Source: Leptospira biflexa serovar Patoc strain 'Patoc 1 (Paris)'
Lineage (GTDB): Bacteria; Spirochaetota; Leptospiria; Leptospirales; Leptospiraceae
NCBI RefSeq assembly: GCF_000017685.1
Contig: NC_010843.1
Coordinates: forward strand, 213,656-277,655
Reading direction: 5' to 3'
DNA length: 64,000 nucleotides
Part shown: positions 33,454-42,251 of the stretch, in pieces
Layout: each line of letters begins with the position of its first letter
Numbering within the stretch: the stretch's first letter is position 1
Notes under the pieces: generated by a model
The model's input: the letters and a program-made list of their open reading frames with translations, nothing else
Database searches by the model: none
Told to the model about the DNA's origin: nothing
Translations under genes and position numbers: made by a program

Positions 33454-34950
33454 ATGTTATTTAACTCATTTGAATTTTTAGCCTTCTTTTTTATCACAAT
33501 CATCATTGGAAATCTTTTAAAGAATCGATGGCAAAGATTGTTCTTTTTACTCGCCAGTTATTATTTTTACATGGCTTGGCAACCATCATCAATCTCATGT
33601 TCGGCGATGGCAGATAGTGGTCTCAAATTCTTTACAGATAGAATGTATTGTGATCTCAAAATCAATCCATATGTTTTGATTCTGTTGTTTTCAACGATTA
33701 TAGATTATTTCGCAGCTCGCTTAATTGAAGCAAAACAAGATGGTGATTCACAAAGAGGTTGGTTACTTGTTTTATCACTCGTTGTGAATCTTGGAACATT
33801 GGGGTTTTTTAAATACACCGATTTTTTGCTCGGACTCATTAACGATATCCATCTTCTTGGATCCTTTCAATTTGAAAAACAAAACATTATTTTACCAGTT
33901 GGGATTTCCTTTTATACATTTCAATCGATGAGTTATACAATCGACGTATATAATCGTAAAATAGAAGCTCGTAAGTCCTTTTTAGACTTTTCTTTGTATG
34001 TGGCTTTCTTCCCTCAATTGGTTGCGGGTCCTATTGTTCGTGCAGAAACTTTTTTTCGAGATCTTGATTACAGATTAAGTGTTCATAAAGAACATATTGA
34101 AGCAGCGTTTGCCTTAATATTAATTGGTTTCACAAGAAAAATTGTCTTTGCTGACAACTTAGCAAAAGTAGTCGATTCTACATTTGCCAATTACCAAAAT
34201 CTAAATTCGATCGAAATCTGGACTGGAACACTTGCCTTCGGATGGCAAATTTATTTCGATTTTGCCGGTTATACCGATATCGCAATTGGTGTTGCTCGTT
34301 TATTTGGATTCCAATTCAATCCAAACTTTAATTTTCCAATGTCCTGTAAAAATATCTCAGACCATTGGTCGCGTTGGCATATTTCTTTTTCTACATGGAT
34401 ACGAGATTATATCTACATTCCGTTAGGTGGTTCCCGAGTCAGTGTAATCATGTATATTAGAAATATCATGATCACTTGGTTATTTGCAGGTTTATGGCAT
34501 GGAGCTGCCTACCATTATGTTGGTTGGGGAATTTGGCAAGGGACGATGTTACTGACACACAAATTTTATGGGGATACATCCGTTTCAAAATTCTTTAACC
34601 AAAAAGGTGGAAAAACTTACGATATCTTCTCCCGGATACTTACAATGTTTTGTCTCGCGTTTGGGTTTATCATGTTCCGCGCGGAAACTATGGAAAAAGC
34701 AATCCCTATGATGAAAGCACTTGTCTTCCTCAATGATTCTGGCGCACCCATCACACGTTGGATGAATTACCGCTTTGGAATTTTACTCGTAATTTGTTTT
34801 ACGGCAAGTTATATTTTTTCCAAAAGACAAATCCCTACTCTACTCACTGGTAGTTGGATGAAATATTCCATTTTCGTCATCGTGAACATTCTTTTATTAT
34901 TATTATTCGGGGTAACAGAAAGTCAGAACTTCCTCTACTTTCAATTTTAA
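33454..34950 (+). CDS. MBOAT O-acyltransferase (AlgI-like), copy A
   Basis: 498 residues with about eleven membrane segments. Family blocks: IILPVGISFYTFQSMSYTIDVYNRKIEA, FFPQLVAGPIVRA, YTDIAIGVARLFGF, the WSRWHISFSTWIRDYIYIPLGG block and LWHGAAYHYVGWGIWQG with the catalytic His. This is the AlgI/DltB-type membrane-bound O-acyltransferase that passes acetyl groups across the inner membrane to periplasmic glycans. An unusual insert near residues 45-70 (SSISCSAMADSGLKFFTDRMYCDLKINPY) has two cysteines that the second copy at 58 kb lacks. It is paired with an SGNH gene two bases downstream. Confidence 0.93.
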   Translation: MLFNSFEFLAFFFITIIIGNLLKNRWQRLFFLLASYYFYMAWQPSSISCSAMADSGLKFFTDRMYCDLKINPYVLILLFSTIIDYFAARLIEAKQDGDSQRGWLLVLSLVVNLGTLGFFKYTDFLLGLINDIHLLGSFQFEKQNIILPVGISFYTFQSMSYTIDVYNRKIEARKSFLDFSLYVAFFPQLVAGPIVRAETFFRDLDYRLSVHKEHIEAAFALILIGFTRKIVFADNLAKVVDSTFANYQNLNSIEIWTGTLAFGWQIYFDFAGYTDIAIGVARLFGFQFNPNFNFPMSCKNISDHWSRWHISFSTWIRDYIYIPLGGSRVSVIMYIRNIMITWLFAGLWHGAAYHYVGWGIWQGTMLLTHKFYGDTSVSKFFNQKGGKTYDIFSRILTMFCLAFGFIMFRAETMEKAIPMMKALVFLNDSGAPITRWMNYRFGILLVICFTASYIFSKRQIPTLLTGSWMKYSIFVIVNILLLLLFGVTESQNFLYFQF

Positions 34951-34952
34951 TT

Positions 34953-36098
34953 ATGAGCATTACTAAAGAAACTATCCAATTTTTGAAAGATAAGAAGATC
35001 GTAACTGTCTTCGTTTTCCTACTTATCTTTGAACTCGTTCTACAATTGGGTTTTTATAAACCATATTTAAAAAAGAATTCCTATGCATCTAACATCAATC
35101 GGGTCACCGAACATGTGATCTCCAAAAAGGACATTCTCGAACCAGATATTCTGATTGTTGGGACTTCCGTTGCATTCGAAGGAATTAGTATTCGTATCCT
35201 TAATGAAAACTTAAAGAAGTTAGGTCTAAAATCTCAATCGATTGCTGTCCGTGGATCAGAATTAGTTGTCCAACATAGGATATTGGAAGAATACTTAGAC
35301 CAATTCCCGAATGTGAAAATCATCCTTCACGTGATGGAGCCAGGGATGCCTTGGGTTGATCGTAGTTATGTTGTGGATCCAACACTTGCTATGTTGTCTG
35401 AGCTTGGGAACTTCAAAGCAATTCCCACTGTATTAGATTTTGAATATAATTTGGAATTTTCAAACTACTTGTATCTCATTTTTAAATCTGTGGCTTATCG
35501 CAAAGATATGTCTGATTTAGTGATTAATTTGAACGAACGATTAAAAGCAATTTCTAGAAAAAATAAAAGCCCAAATCAAAATCCATGGGATTATGAAAAT
35601 GATCATCCGGAATCCATCGATGAATACAATTTAACAAACGTTGAAGACTGTATGAATCGTTTGGCATTACATCTACCAATTGAAATCCCAAAAGGTTCCA
35701 ACCCTGATCATAGAAGGATGTTATTTGAAACATGTGGGATCGCAAGCATCGTCCCAAAAGATTCAGATGCAACCGATGATACAAAACGTTACTTTCGACG
35801 GTTAACCAAAATGTATGATATCATTGGAAATCGAAAGATCCATATTATCAATGTTTTTGCACCTTATTCGGATGTCATTCGGAAGGTGAATAATGAAGGC
35901 AGAATGAAAGTATGGAGAGATGGGTTAACAGAAGCCTTAAAAAACCACCAAACGTTAGATGAATTAGACCTACAAGATTCTTTAGGCGACAAAAACGGGA
36001 AATACTGTTTTGATTTAATCCATTTAAACCAACAAGGTATGGTTGAATTTTCAAACATACTTTCCAAAGAATTGGAGAAAAAACTTGGAAAAAAATGA
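34953..36098 (+). CDS. SGNH/GDSL-like membrane-anchored acetyltransferase partner
   Basis: The ATG at 34953 lies two bases after the MBOAT stop; the frame is open further up but only inside that gene. An N-terminal membrane anchor (KIVTVFVFLLIFELVLQLGF) is followed by DILIVGTSVAFEGISIRIL (the GxS block of SGNH enzymes) and, near the C-terminus, YCFDLIHLNQQGMVEFS with the Asp-x-x-His pair. This is the AlgJ/AlgX or PatB-like type that completes O-acetylation with the MBOAT partner in the periplasm. The target glycan is not known. Confidence 0.85.
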   Translation: MSITKETIQFLKDKKIVTVFVFLLIFELVLQLGFYKPYLKKNSYASNINRVTEHVISKKDILEPDILIVGTSVAFEGISIRILNENLKKLGLKSQSIAVRGSELVVQHRILEEYLDQFPNVKIILHVMEPGMPWVDRSYVVDPTLAMLSELGNFKAIPTVLDFEYNLEFSNYLYLIFKSVAYRKDMSDLVINLNERLKAISRKNKSPNQNPWDYENDHPESIDEYNLTNVEDCMNRLALHLPIEIPKGSNPDHRRMLFETCGIASIVPKDSDATDDTKRYFRRLTKMYDIIGNRKIHIINVFAPYSDVIRKVNNEGRMKVWRDGLTEALKNHQTLDELDLQDSLGDKNGKYCFDLIHLNQQGMVEFSNILSKELEKKLGKK

Positions 36099-36423
36099 AA
36101 TCACCCTGGGTCAATTACAAAATGAAGTCAACGATTGGATCCAAACAATTGGGGTTCGTTATTTTTCAGAATTAACTAATTTAGCCATCCTTATGGAAGA
36201 AGTGGGCGAATTATCAAGGTTGATGGCAAGAAAATATGGAGACCAATCATTCAAATCGGGGGAATCAGCCGATCAAATCCCAAACGAAATCGGCGATATT
36301 TTATTTGTATTAACTTGCCTTGCCAATCAAATGGGAATCTCTCTACAAGATGCGATCTTAACAACAATTCAAAAGAACACAAAACGTGACTTACATCGTC
36401 ACAAAAACAATCCAAAACTTTAG
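36085..36423 (+). CDS. MazG-like nucleotide pyrophosphohydrolase
   Basis: I place the start at a TTG at 36085, preceded by GGAG at seven bases and overlapping the SGNH gene by 14 bp; no ATG is available until a core residue. The 112-residue protein has LAILMEEVGELSRLMARKYGD (the EExxE metal site) and IPNEIGDILFVLTCLANQMG (ExxD), the MazG/dUTPase-superfamily signature. It probably hydrolyses a noncanonical NTP to NMP. It overlaps the end of the convergent gene by four bases. Confidence 0.88.
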   Translation: MEKNEITLGQLQNEVNDWIQTIGVRYFSELTNLAILMEEVGELSRLMARKYGDQSFKSGESADQIPNEIGDILFVLTCLANQMGISLQDAILTTIQKNTKRDLHRHKNNPKL

Positions 36424-37145
36424 TTTTTGGTTTCAGCTGTCAAGATAGGGACTCCTGCTTCTTTTCGAATTGCATTCCAATACGCAGACAAATGGGCAGG
36501 ATGAGAATTCATATCGGAAATACAATATTCAAATTTTTCTTTGAAGGTATTATCTTTTTCTAAATAAATTAAATATTCTTCGTAATCATCTAACATCGAT
36601 TGAAAAAATTTCTTCTGACCATCAAAATCATAATCTTCTCTAAAGAACATATATGCATGTGCTAAATCATGCAACAAATGTTCAAAAGCATCTCTTTTGC
36701 CTTCAACCAGAGTTCCCATTAAAGCGTGATCCCAACTAATCGTTGCATAACGGATTCCTTTACTTTGTGATTCTAACATTTCCAATGAACTTGGATTAAA
36801 ATCGATCAGTTGAATATTCCATTCGCCGATATGCCATTTCCAAAGTGCATATCGAACTGTGTCCGGCATTCCATAAAATCGCACTACTTCTAAAAATTCT
36901 TTTGAAGAATTTCGGTTTGGTAGTTTTTGCCCCATTCTTAGGAATGGGTGTCTTTTCACTCTTTTTTCTAAATATAACAATACGAGTTGGTAGGTTACTT
37001 CACTTCCCGTTAATATGCCATTTTCCCAATTTGATTTGATTTGAGATAATTGGCTACGGATTGCTATTGCTTCATCAAGAAGCATCGATTCTGGGATACA
37101 AATTTTTTTAAATGATCCATAGATACGTCCCGATTCATGTGGCAT
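36420..37145 (-). CDS. Conserved-looking hypothetical protein with HDLAHAY motif (last gene of the caspase/kelch operon)
   Basis: 241 residues, no signal peptide or membrane span, predicted mostly helical. The most distinctive segment is EGKRDAFEHLLHDLAHAYMFFREDYDFDGQ near residues 140-170; the pair H-x-x-x-H in a helix next to acidic residues could be a metal or catalytic site, but I know no family with it. The ATG is one base after the TAA of the last kelch gene, so expression depends on the operon. It would be the only cytosolic soluble member. Function unknown. Confidence 0.75.
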   Translation of the reverse strand: MPHESGRIYGSFKKICIPESMLLDEAIAIRSQLSQIKSNWENGILTGSEVTYQLVLLYLEKRVKRHPFLRMGQKLPNRNSSKEFLEVVRFYGMPDTVRYALWKWHIGEWNIQLIDFNPSSLEMLESQSKGIRYATISWDHALMGTLVEGKRDAFEHLLHDLAHAYMFFREDYDFDGQKKFFQSMLDDYEEYLIYLEKDNTFKEKFEYCISDMNSHPAHLSAYWNAIRKEAGVPILTAETKN

Positions 37146-37146
37146 A

Positions 37147-38904
37147 TTACTCGGTTAATCCATAATAATCTGTTCCATGATGGAATAATCCGCCAGATTC
37201 ACCACCTAAGAAAAAAAATGTTCCATCTGAAAATTTAACGCCACTGTGTTTTGATAAACTAATTCTCGACATTCCCATTTCATAAAAACTATTACTTTTT
37301 CCGTAGTCCAATTTTTCAATTGTACGGCTCGGCTCACTTGTGTTATAACGATAGGCACCACCGTAGAACAAAACTCCACCATCGGGTAATTCAAGTGCCA
37401 TACTCCACTCCCTTCGGTATAAAGAATTGGCAATGGTAAGAACTCGATTTTTGGAGATATCAAACAACATCGTGGCATTGCTCAAATTCGATAACTGAGC
37501 GCCATAAATCAAAACGTTCCCGTCTGTTAGTTTCAAACATTTTAATGCCCCTACTGCGATAGGCAAACTAGGCCCCCAACTAAAAGTTTCCGTTGCAGGA
37601 TCATAAAACTCAGTTGTATCCTTAGGGGCAAAAATTCCATCAGTCCCACCAACAATGAAAACTCTACCATCATCTAATACGACAGAACAAGAGAAGGAAC
37701 GAGGAGACATCATTCGATTTGTAATTTCAGTGAATGTTTCAGTTGCAGGATCATAAATTTCTGCGGAATTCAAAGTTGTGAAGTACATACCAGGCAAAAC
37801 TGGAGTGAAATCTTTTATCCCGCCGATTACCATTACTTTGCCATTCGGCAATTTGACTATATCATGCATGTGACGCGTCTGTACCATCGATCCTGTTTGC
37901 AAAAAGGAAGTGGTCTCGGTGTCAAAAAGATAACTTTCGTTCAAAGAGTTCGCACTAGAAAATTTAATCCCACCGGTGATCAGCAACTTTTTGCCATCCA
38001 ACATCACACCTCGTTCTCCTCGATGAATTTCAGGTAAACTTGGATTGGTAAGAATAAAACTATTGGTTCCTCTTCTTAAGATTTCAGCGCTAGAATTATA
38101 TCCATAAATTGCAATGACATCACCATTCTCATTTTGAAATGCTTCAAATTCTGCACGACCTTGGTTTAAAGTTGGGCCCGGCACCAATCCAATCAATCGA
38201 ACAGTAATGGAATTTGTCACATCATTCAATGCTTTGTCTTTTGCATTGGGAAATGATATCGTGACAGATCCTGGTCCATTGGAATCAAAATTTGTCTCGA
38301 AATAAACACGAAAATTGGTATCGCTTATCTTTTGAATGGATCGCACGACAATCATAGAAGCTAACGATCCACTAAGCAAAGGTTGTCCAAAACTTTTGAG
38401 TGGTTCTGAACTTTCAAAATCCCAATACCTGGAAGTAAAAAAAGTATAGTCAGTGATTGGCAGATAATTTGTTAAACTCACTGCAGGCAATTGAGTATCA
38501 ATGACGATGGGATATGTTTCTTGGGTAAGAGTTTCACCAAATCCAGAGACAACACTCTTTAAATTAATTTCATAACTGCCATCGTTCATCAAGGGGTCAA
38601 ATTGGATTAATATTTGATCATTTCCAATTTTTGCGAAACTAACATTGGTAAATGTGGATTCATTCAACTCAGATAAAAAATCAGTATCTATCTTCGCTAA
38701 TTCGCGATTGCATTGTAATAGTATCTGATTAATATTCCCAAACGACTTCGTATTTGATCTCTCATTACACTCAAATTGGCCACCAGTTACGACTGAACTT
38801 AACAAAATGCCAGTCAATGATTTTGGATCAAAAACATTTTTAAATTCAGATTGGACCATACATCCAACGAATAAAAATACAAAGGATAAATTTAGTTTAT
38901 TCAA
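37147..38904 (-). CDS. Kelch-repeat lipoprotein C (third propeller of the operon)
   Basis: The start is a TTG at 38904, with GGAGG nine bases upstream and overlap of the previous stop codon; this gives a lipoprotein signal (NKLNLSFVFLFVGC) at once, followed by VFDPKS. Residues 60-250 look like bacterial Ig-like or adhesin strands. From about 265 to the end there are six or so kelch units with GG doublets and the Y/W pattern: KLLITGGIKF, KVMVIGGIKDF, RVFIVGGTDG, NVLIYGAQLS, GVLFYGGAYR, TFFFLGGESGG. The fold is a beta-propeller for protein or glycan binding, attached to an envelope membrane. It is a paralogue of the next two. Confidence 0.85.
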   Translation of the reverse strand: MNKLNLSFVFLFVGCMVQSEFKNVFDPKSLTGILLSSVVTGGQFECNERSNTKSFGNINQILLQCNRELAKIDTDFLSELNESTFTNVSFAKIGNDQILIQFDPLMNDGSYEINLKSVVSGFGETLTQETYPIVIDTQLPAVSLTNYLPITDYTFFTSRYWDFESSEPLKSFGQPLLSGSLASMIVVRSIQKISDTNFRVYFETNFDSNGPGSVTISFPNAKDKALNDVTNSITVRLIGLVPGPTLNQGRAEFEAFQNENGDVIAIYGYNSSAEILRRGTNSFILTNPSLPEIHRGERGVMLDGKKLLITGGIKFSSANSLNESYLFDTETTSFLQTGSMVQTRHMHDIVKLPNGKVMVIGGIKDFTPVLPGMYFTTLNSAEIYDPATETFTEITNRMMSPRSFSCSVVLDDGRVFIVGGTDGIFAPKDTTEFYDPATETFSWGPSLPIAVGALKCLKLTDGNVLIYGAQLSNLSNATMLFDISKNRVLTIANSLYRREWSMALELPDGGVLFYGGAYRYNTSEPSRTIEKLDYGKSNSFYEMGMSRISLSKHSGVKFSDGTFFFLGGESGGLFHHGTDYYGLTE

Positions 38905-40750
38905 AACTATATTCCTCCGTATTAGCAAGGATACTTCCAATCCTTCCACCGAGAATCATTCCACCACCGGTAGAAGGATATCCAATATCACATCCATCCC
39001 ACCTCGCATTCAGTGATCTGCTTGTGAGATAAAATCGATTGTCCGTCTCAGACCATGACTCAGTATCCAGAATCGAATCAAAGGTATTCCCATTGACAGT
39101 TCGGTATTCTAATCCTCCAGCAATTACAATTTGATCTTTACCATAAGGGAATACGAAGGAAGTACCCCATTCCCTTCCAAACAATAAATTTTTGTGATCA
39201 CGAATTGTATCGGTGAATGGATTATAGATTTGTGCCCTTAGGATCGGTTGGTTATCATTAAAACGAGAACTGATCCCTCCTAATATAAGAATCTCTCCAT
39301 TGCTCAAAGCATGCGTAAAATGATTGAATCTTTTAATCACCTTTGCCGTTGATGTAGATAACGTTTTTGTGGCGATGTCATAAATTTCTATTGAATCTAT
39401 TGCTCTCGCATAATAATCGCTGGAAGCAGGTCCTGTTATATCAGATCTTTCACCACCTGTGATGACCACCTTCCCAGCGCTAGACGACAAAACCTGAGCA
39501 TGTTTCCCCCGTGAATCAACCAAATTTCCAATCGTTTCCACAGTCATGGAAGCTGGATTTGGTGTTACATGGATTAACTCTACCATCGCTATTGATTGGA
39601 ACGGAGAAAAAGGAGTGAGCCCTCCCACAACCAATACATCACCATTTGGTAGAACTGTCATTTTATGCAATTGTCTTGGTGTGGTGAGACTCGGACCTTC
39701 TGCCCAAGTATTGGTGACTGGGTCATACACTTCAATCGAGCTTAAACTTTCGTTTGACGCTTCCCAAACTTTTGCTCCAAACCCGCCTGACACTAACAGA
39801 CGTCCATCTAAAAGTTTTACGATGGCGGACTCTTGCCTTCTGTAAATCATATCTGGCCCAATCGAAAACTCTTTTGTGATAGAATTATAAAATTCCGTAC
39901 TACTTAATGTCCCGTTACCATTGATCACAACACCTGATTTTGCTCTACCACCAAGAACTATTTTTCTACCATCATCAAGCTCCATACCCATACATGATCT
40001 CCGAGCTATATTCATGTTTGGACCACTTTTAAAAGCGAATACTTGAACTGGAAGTATGATGTTGCCTTGAGAGTTCAAAGCTTTGTCCATTACTCCATTG
40101 AAGCGTATACTTAGAATACCACCGTTTGCATTGGGATTTCCAGCAAATAATAATCGTATATTTCTTGCCGAGACAATGATGTCTGATACAACCAAACTAT
40201 TTTTTGCATTGCCAGAGAGTTCCACTTGAGACAGATTTCCATCCCAAACAATCTCCTCATTAGATTCAATGTCCAAAAACCCTGACTGTAATTCTGAAAT
40301 ATCAATTCCATTTCCTGTTTTTAACTGTAATAAGGGTGGGTTTGCATCAATTTCAAATTCAAAGTATTCAGGATTCACCAATAGGGATTCACTTAAATAA
40401 TAATCTTTTAGATTCATGGTGAACTTTCCACTTGTCACCGATGGAGCCATCCTGACTTCGTATAAAAATTTGCTTCTAGGAATGATTTGTGAAATCGGGT
40501 TCGATCCTGAATTTGTAACAGGTAATCTCAATCCATTGGAATTTGAAGTAAAATCATGATTTGTGGATACATATATAATTCCCCCAGGTTGTACACGATT
40601 AGAGGAAAACTCCATTTTTACAACCGAATCGGCACCTAACAAAAATAAACCAATATTTGCGGCAGATGAAGGATCCATTGGATTGGTTCCATTTGAAATT
40701 TTGCAGGAAACAAAAAAAATGGCGAAAATTAAGAACTTAATCTTTCCCAT
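38897..40750 (-). CDS. Kelch-repeat lipoprotein B
   Basis: 617 residues from the ATG at 40750, preceded by AAGGG and overlapping the previous gene by 14 bp. The lipoprotein signal is GKIKFLIFAIFFVSC, then MDPSS at the position where its paralogues have FDPKS or FDPTS. An Ig-like middle part is followed by kelch units: RKIVLGGRAKSG, RLLVSGGFGA, DVLVVGGLTPF, KVVITGGERSD, EILILGGISSR, QIVIAGGLEYR and a final GMILGGRIGS. Seven repeats suggest a full propeller. It is predicted to be anchored in the inner or outer membrane, facing periplasm or surface. No galactose-oxidase active-site Cys/Tyr pair is evident, so an enzyme role is unlikely. Confidence 0.87.
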   Translation of the reverse strand: MGKIKFLIFAIFFVSCKISNGTNPMDPSSAANIGLFLLGADSVVKMEFSSNRVQPGGIIYVSTNHDFTSNSNGLRLPVTNSGSNPISQIIPRSKFLYEVRMAPSVTSGKFTMNLKDYYLSESLLVNPEYFEFEIDANPPLLQLKTGNGIDISELQSGFLDIESNEEIVWDGNLSQVELSGNAKNSLVVSDIIVSARNIRLLFAGNPNANGGILSIRFNGVMDKALNSQGNIILPVQVFAFKSGPNMNIARRSCMGMELDDGRKIVLGGRAKSGVVINGNGTLSSTEFYNSITKEFSIGPDMIYRRQESAIVKLLDGRLLVSGGFGAKVWEASNESLSSIEVYDPVTNTWAEGPSLTTPRQLHKMTVLPNGDVLVVGGLTPFSPFQSIAMVELIHVTPNPASMTVETIGNLVDSRGKHAQVLSSSAGKVVITGGERSDITGPASSDYYARAIDSIEIYDIATKTLSTSTAKVIKRFNHFTHALSNGEILILGGISSRFNDNQPILRAQIYNPFTDTIRDHKNLLFGREWGTSFVFPYGKDQIVIAGGLEYRTVNGNTFDSILDTESWSETDNRFYLTSRSLNARWDGCDIGYPSTGGGMILGGRIGSILANTEEYSFE

Positions 40751-42251
40751 AAACTTCAACCCTTGTATCCAATGATGCAGAATCTCCAAAGATAACAATC
40801 CCTTTGGTAGTTAGGTGAGAAGAATGTTCCGATCTCGGCACCATCATCGTATCTACTATATAATTTTTACGTTCATAGTGATCATATAATTCCAACATTC
40901 CGGATTTATAATATGTATCAATGCCGCCGGTAAAAAACACCTGTTCATCAGAAAATCTGACAATTGCACTGCCATTTTTGAATCGTGTCGTAAATCCAAG
41001 ACTTGTTGTGGTTGTTAAATTCTCGCTCCAGGATTCAATCGCCTTTGACCCTGTCCCCTCTCGAATCATTCCTCCCAAAAAAACACGATCTTGATTTGGC
41101 ATTTTAAAATGCGATACATTTGATCTAGATGTTGCAAACGTTACAGGCAAGGAATTTAGAGCAAAAGTATTTGTATCCATCGCATAAATCGTGTTCGAAA
41201 ACATTGCATATAAATCTAAGCGATCCCTTCCACCATAAAACAATATTCGTGAATTCAATTGGTCATATTCAACAGAATGAAACGCCATCCCATGAGGGAA
41301 GTTTGAAGATCCAGCTAAAATCGTGGAATTATTACCACTCATCGAAACATATTCATGATCATCGGTCACAGCAGAAGGATCAGTGCCAACCTGGGATTGT
41401 CCTCCAGAAACCAGAAGGTCTCCTTGGTTCAAACAAACCATCGTATGACCATAACGTCTTCTCTGCATAATAAACGGTAGTTCGACAACGGTTTCATTCA
41501 CAGGATCAATCAAATAAATTTTATCCGAGATTTGCGAATTGGCAGTGACATTCCCCAATACTGATTTCCCACCAGAAACCAAAACCTTACCATCATTCTG
41601 AACACAAACAGCCATCCCCATTAAACTTTGGTTCAGTGATGGTAATATTTTTGATATACCAGTTTCTGGATTCCAAATTTCGATTGTCGCAACTGTTGCA
41701 CCAGAAGGATTCACTCCTCCTGCAAGTAAGATGCGACCATCAGTTAACATCGTAGAGGTAATGTATCCTTTCGCCTCCGAAATTGATCCAAAGTATCTAG
41801 GATATGGAAATCGAAATTCTAATTGTTTTCCCAAAAATGAATATTCAGTCAATGTTTCAGGTTTTGTAATCGAGATAATAAGTGGATCTCTCCACTCCGA
41901 TCGAGATGAAACGGAAAATAAAACTCGTAGTTTAAAGTCTGAAAGTGGAAACACATCTCGTAAAATGAGATCGTTCTGGTATGGATCAGAAATTTTAAAA
42001 TCCCCTTTCGTAAAATAGGCCGCTACAGGGGCACTCAAATCCAAATCTAAATATTCTGTTTTAACAATTGTCGGATAATCATTTTGTTTGTATCTCGTTG
42101 TGATTTGTAAGTCATCACCAAAGCCTAATCCCAATAAAACGACAGCCGATCCTCCAAACATTGAGGTAGGATCGAATACATTTTGATTGGGTGCTTTCAC
42201 CTGACAATGCAAAACCAATACTATTGATAGGAGACTAAAACCTAAGCGCAT
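40737..42251 (-). CDS. Kelch-repeat lipoprotein A
   Basis: The ATG at 42251 overlaps the end of the caspase gene by 17 bp and gives a lipoprotein signal (MRLGFSLLSIVLVLHC) followed by FDPTS. The 504-residue protein is shorter than its two paralogues, with a smaller Ig-like part. Kelch units are RILLAGGVNPSG, KVLVSGGKSVLG, DLLVSGGQSQVG, RILFYGGRDRLD, RVFLGGMIREG, QVFFTGGIDTYY, and a C-terminal GIVIFGDSASLD in which the second glycine is lost. Like the other two it should form a propeller in the envelope. Three tandem, divergent copies imply old duplication and different partners. Confidence 0.87.
   Translation of the reverse strand: MRLGFSLLSIVLVLHCQVKAPNQNVFDPTSMFGGSAVVLLGLGFGDDLQITTRYKQNDYPTIVKTEYLDLDLSAPVAAYFTKGDFKISDPYQNDLILRDVFPLSDFKLRVLFSVSSRSEWRDPLIISITKPETLTEYSFLGKQLEFRFPYPRYFGSISEAKGYITSTMLTDGRILLAGGVNPSGATVATIEIWNPETGISKILPSLNQSLMGMAVCVQNDGKVLVSGGKSVLGNVTANSQISDKIYLIDPVNETVVELPFIMQRRRYGHTMVCLNQGDLLVSGGQSQVGTDPSAVTDDHEYVSMSGNNSTILAGSSNFPHGMAFHSVEYDQLNSRILFYGGRDRLDLYAMFSNTIYAMDTNTFALNSLPVTFATSRSNVSHFKMPNQDRVFLGGMIREGTGSKAIESWSENLTTTTSLGFTTRFKNGSAIVRFSDEQVFFTGGIDTYYKSGMLELYDHYERKNYIVDTMMVPRSEHSSHLTTKGIVIFGDSASLDTRVEVYGKD

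Noticed and set aside
36085..36098. Fusion of the SGNH and MazG-like genes
   Set aside because: The 14-bp overlap is in different frames; the TTG start with GGAG explains separate proteins.
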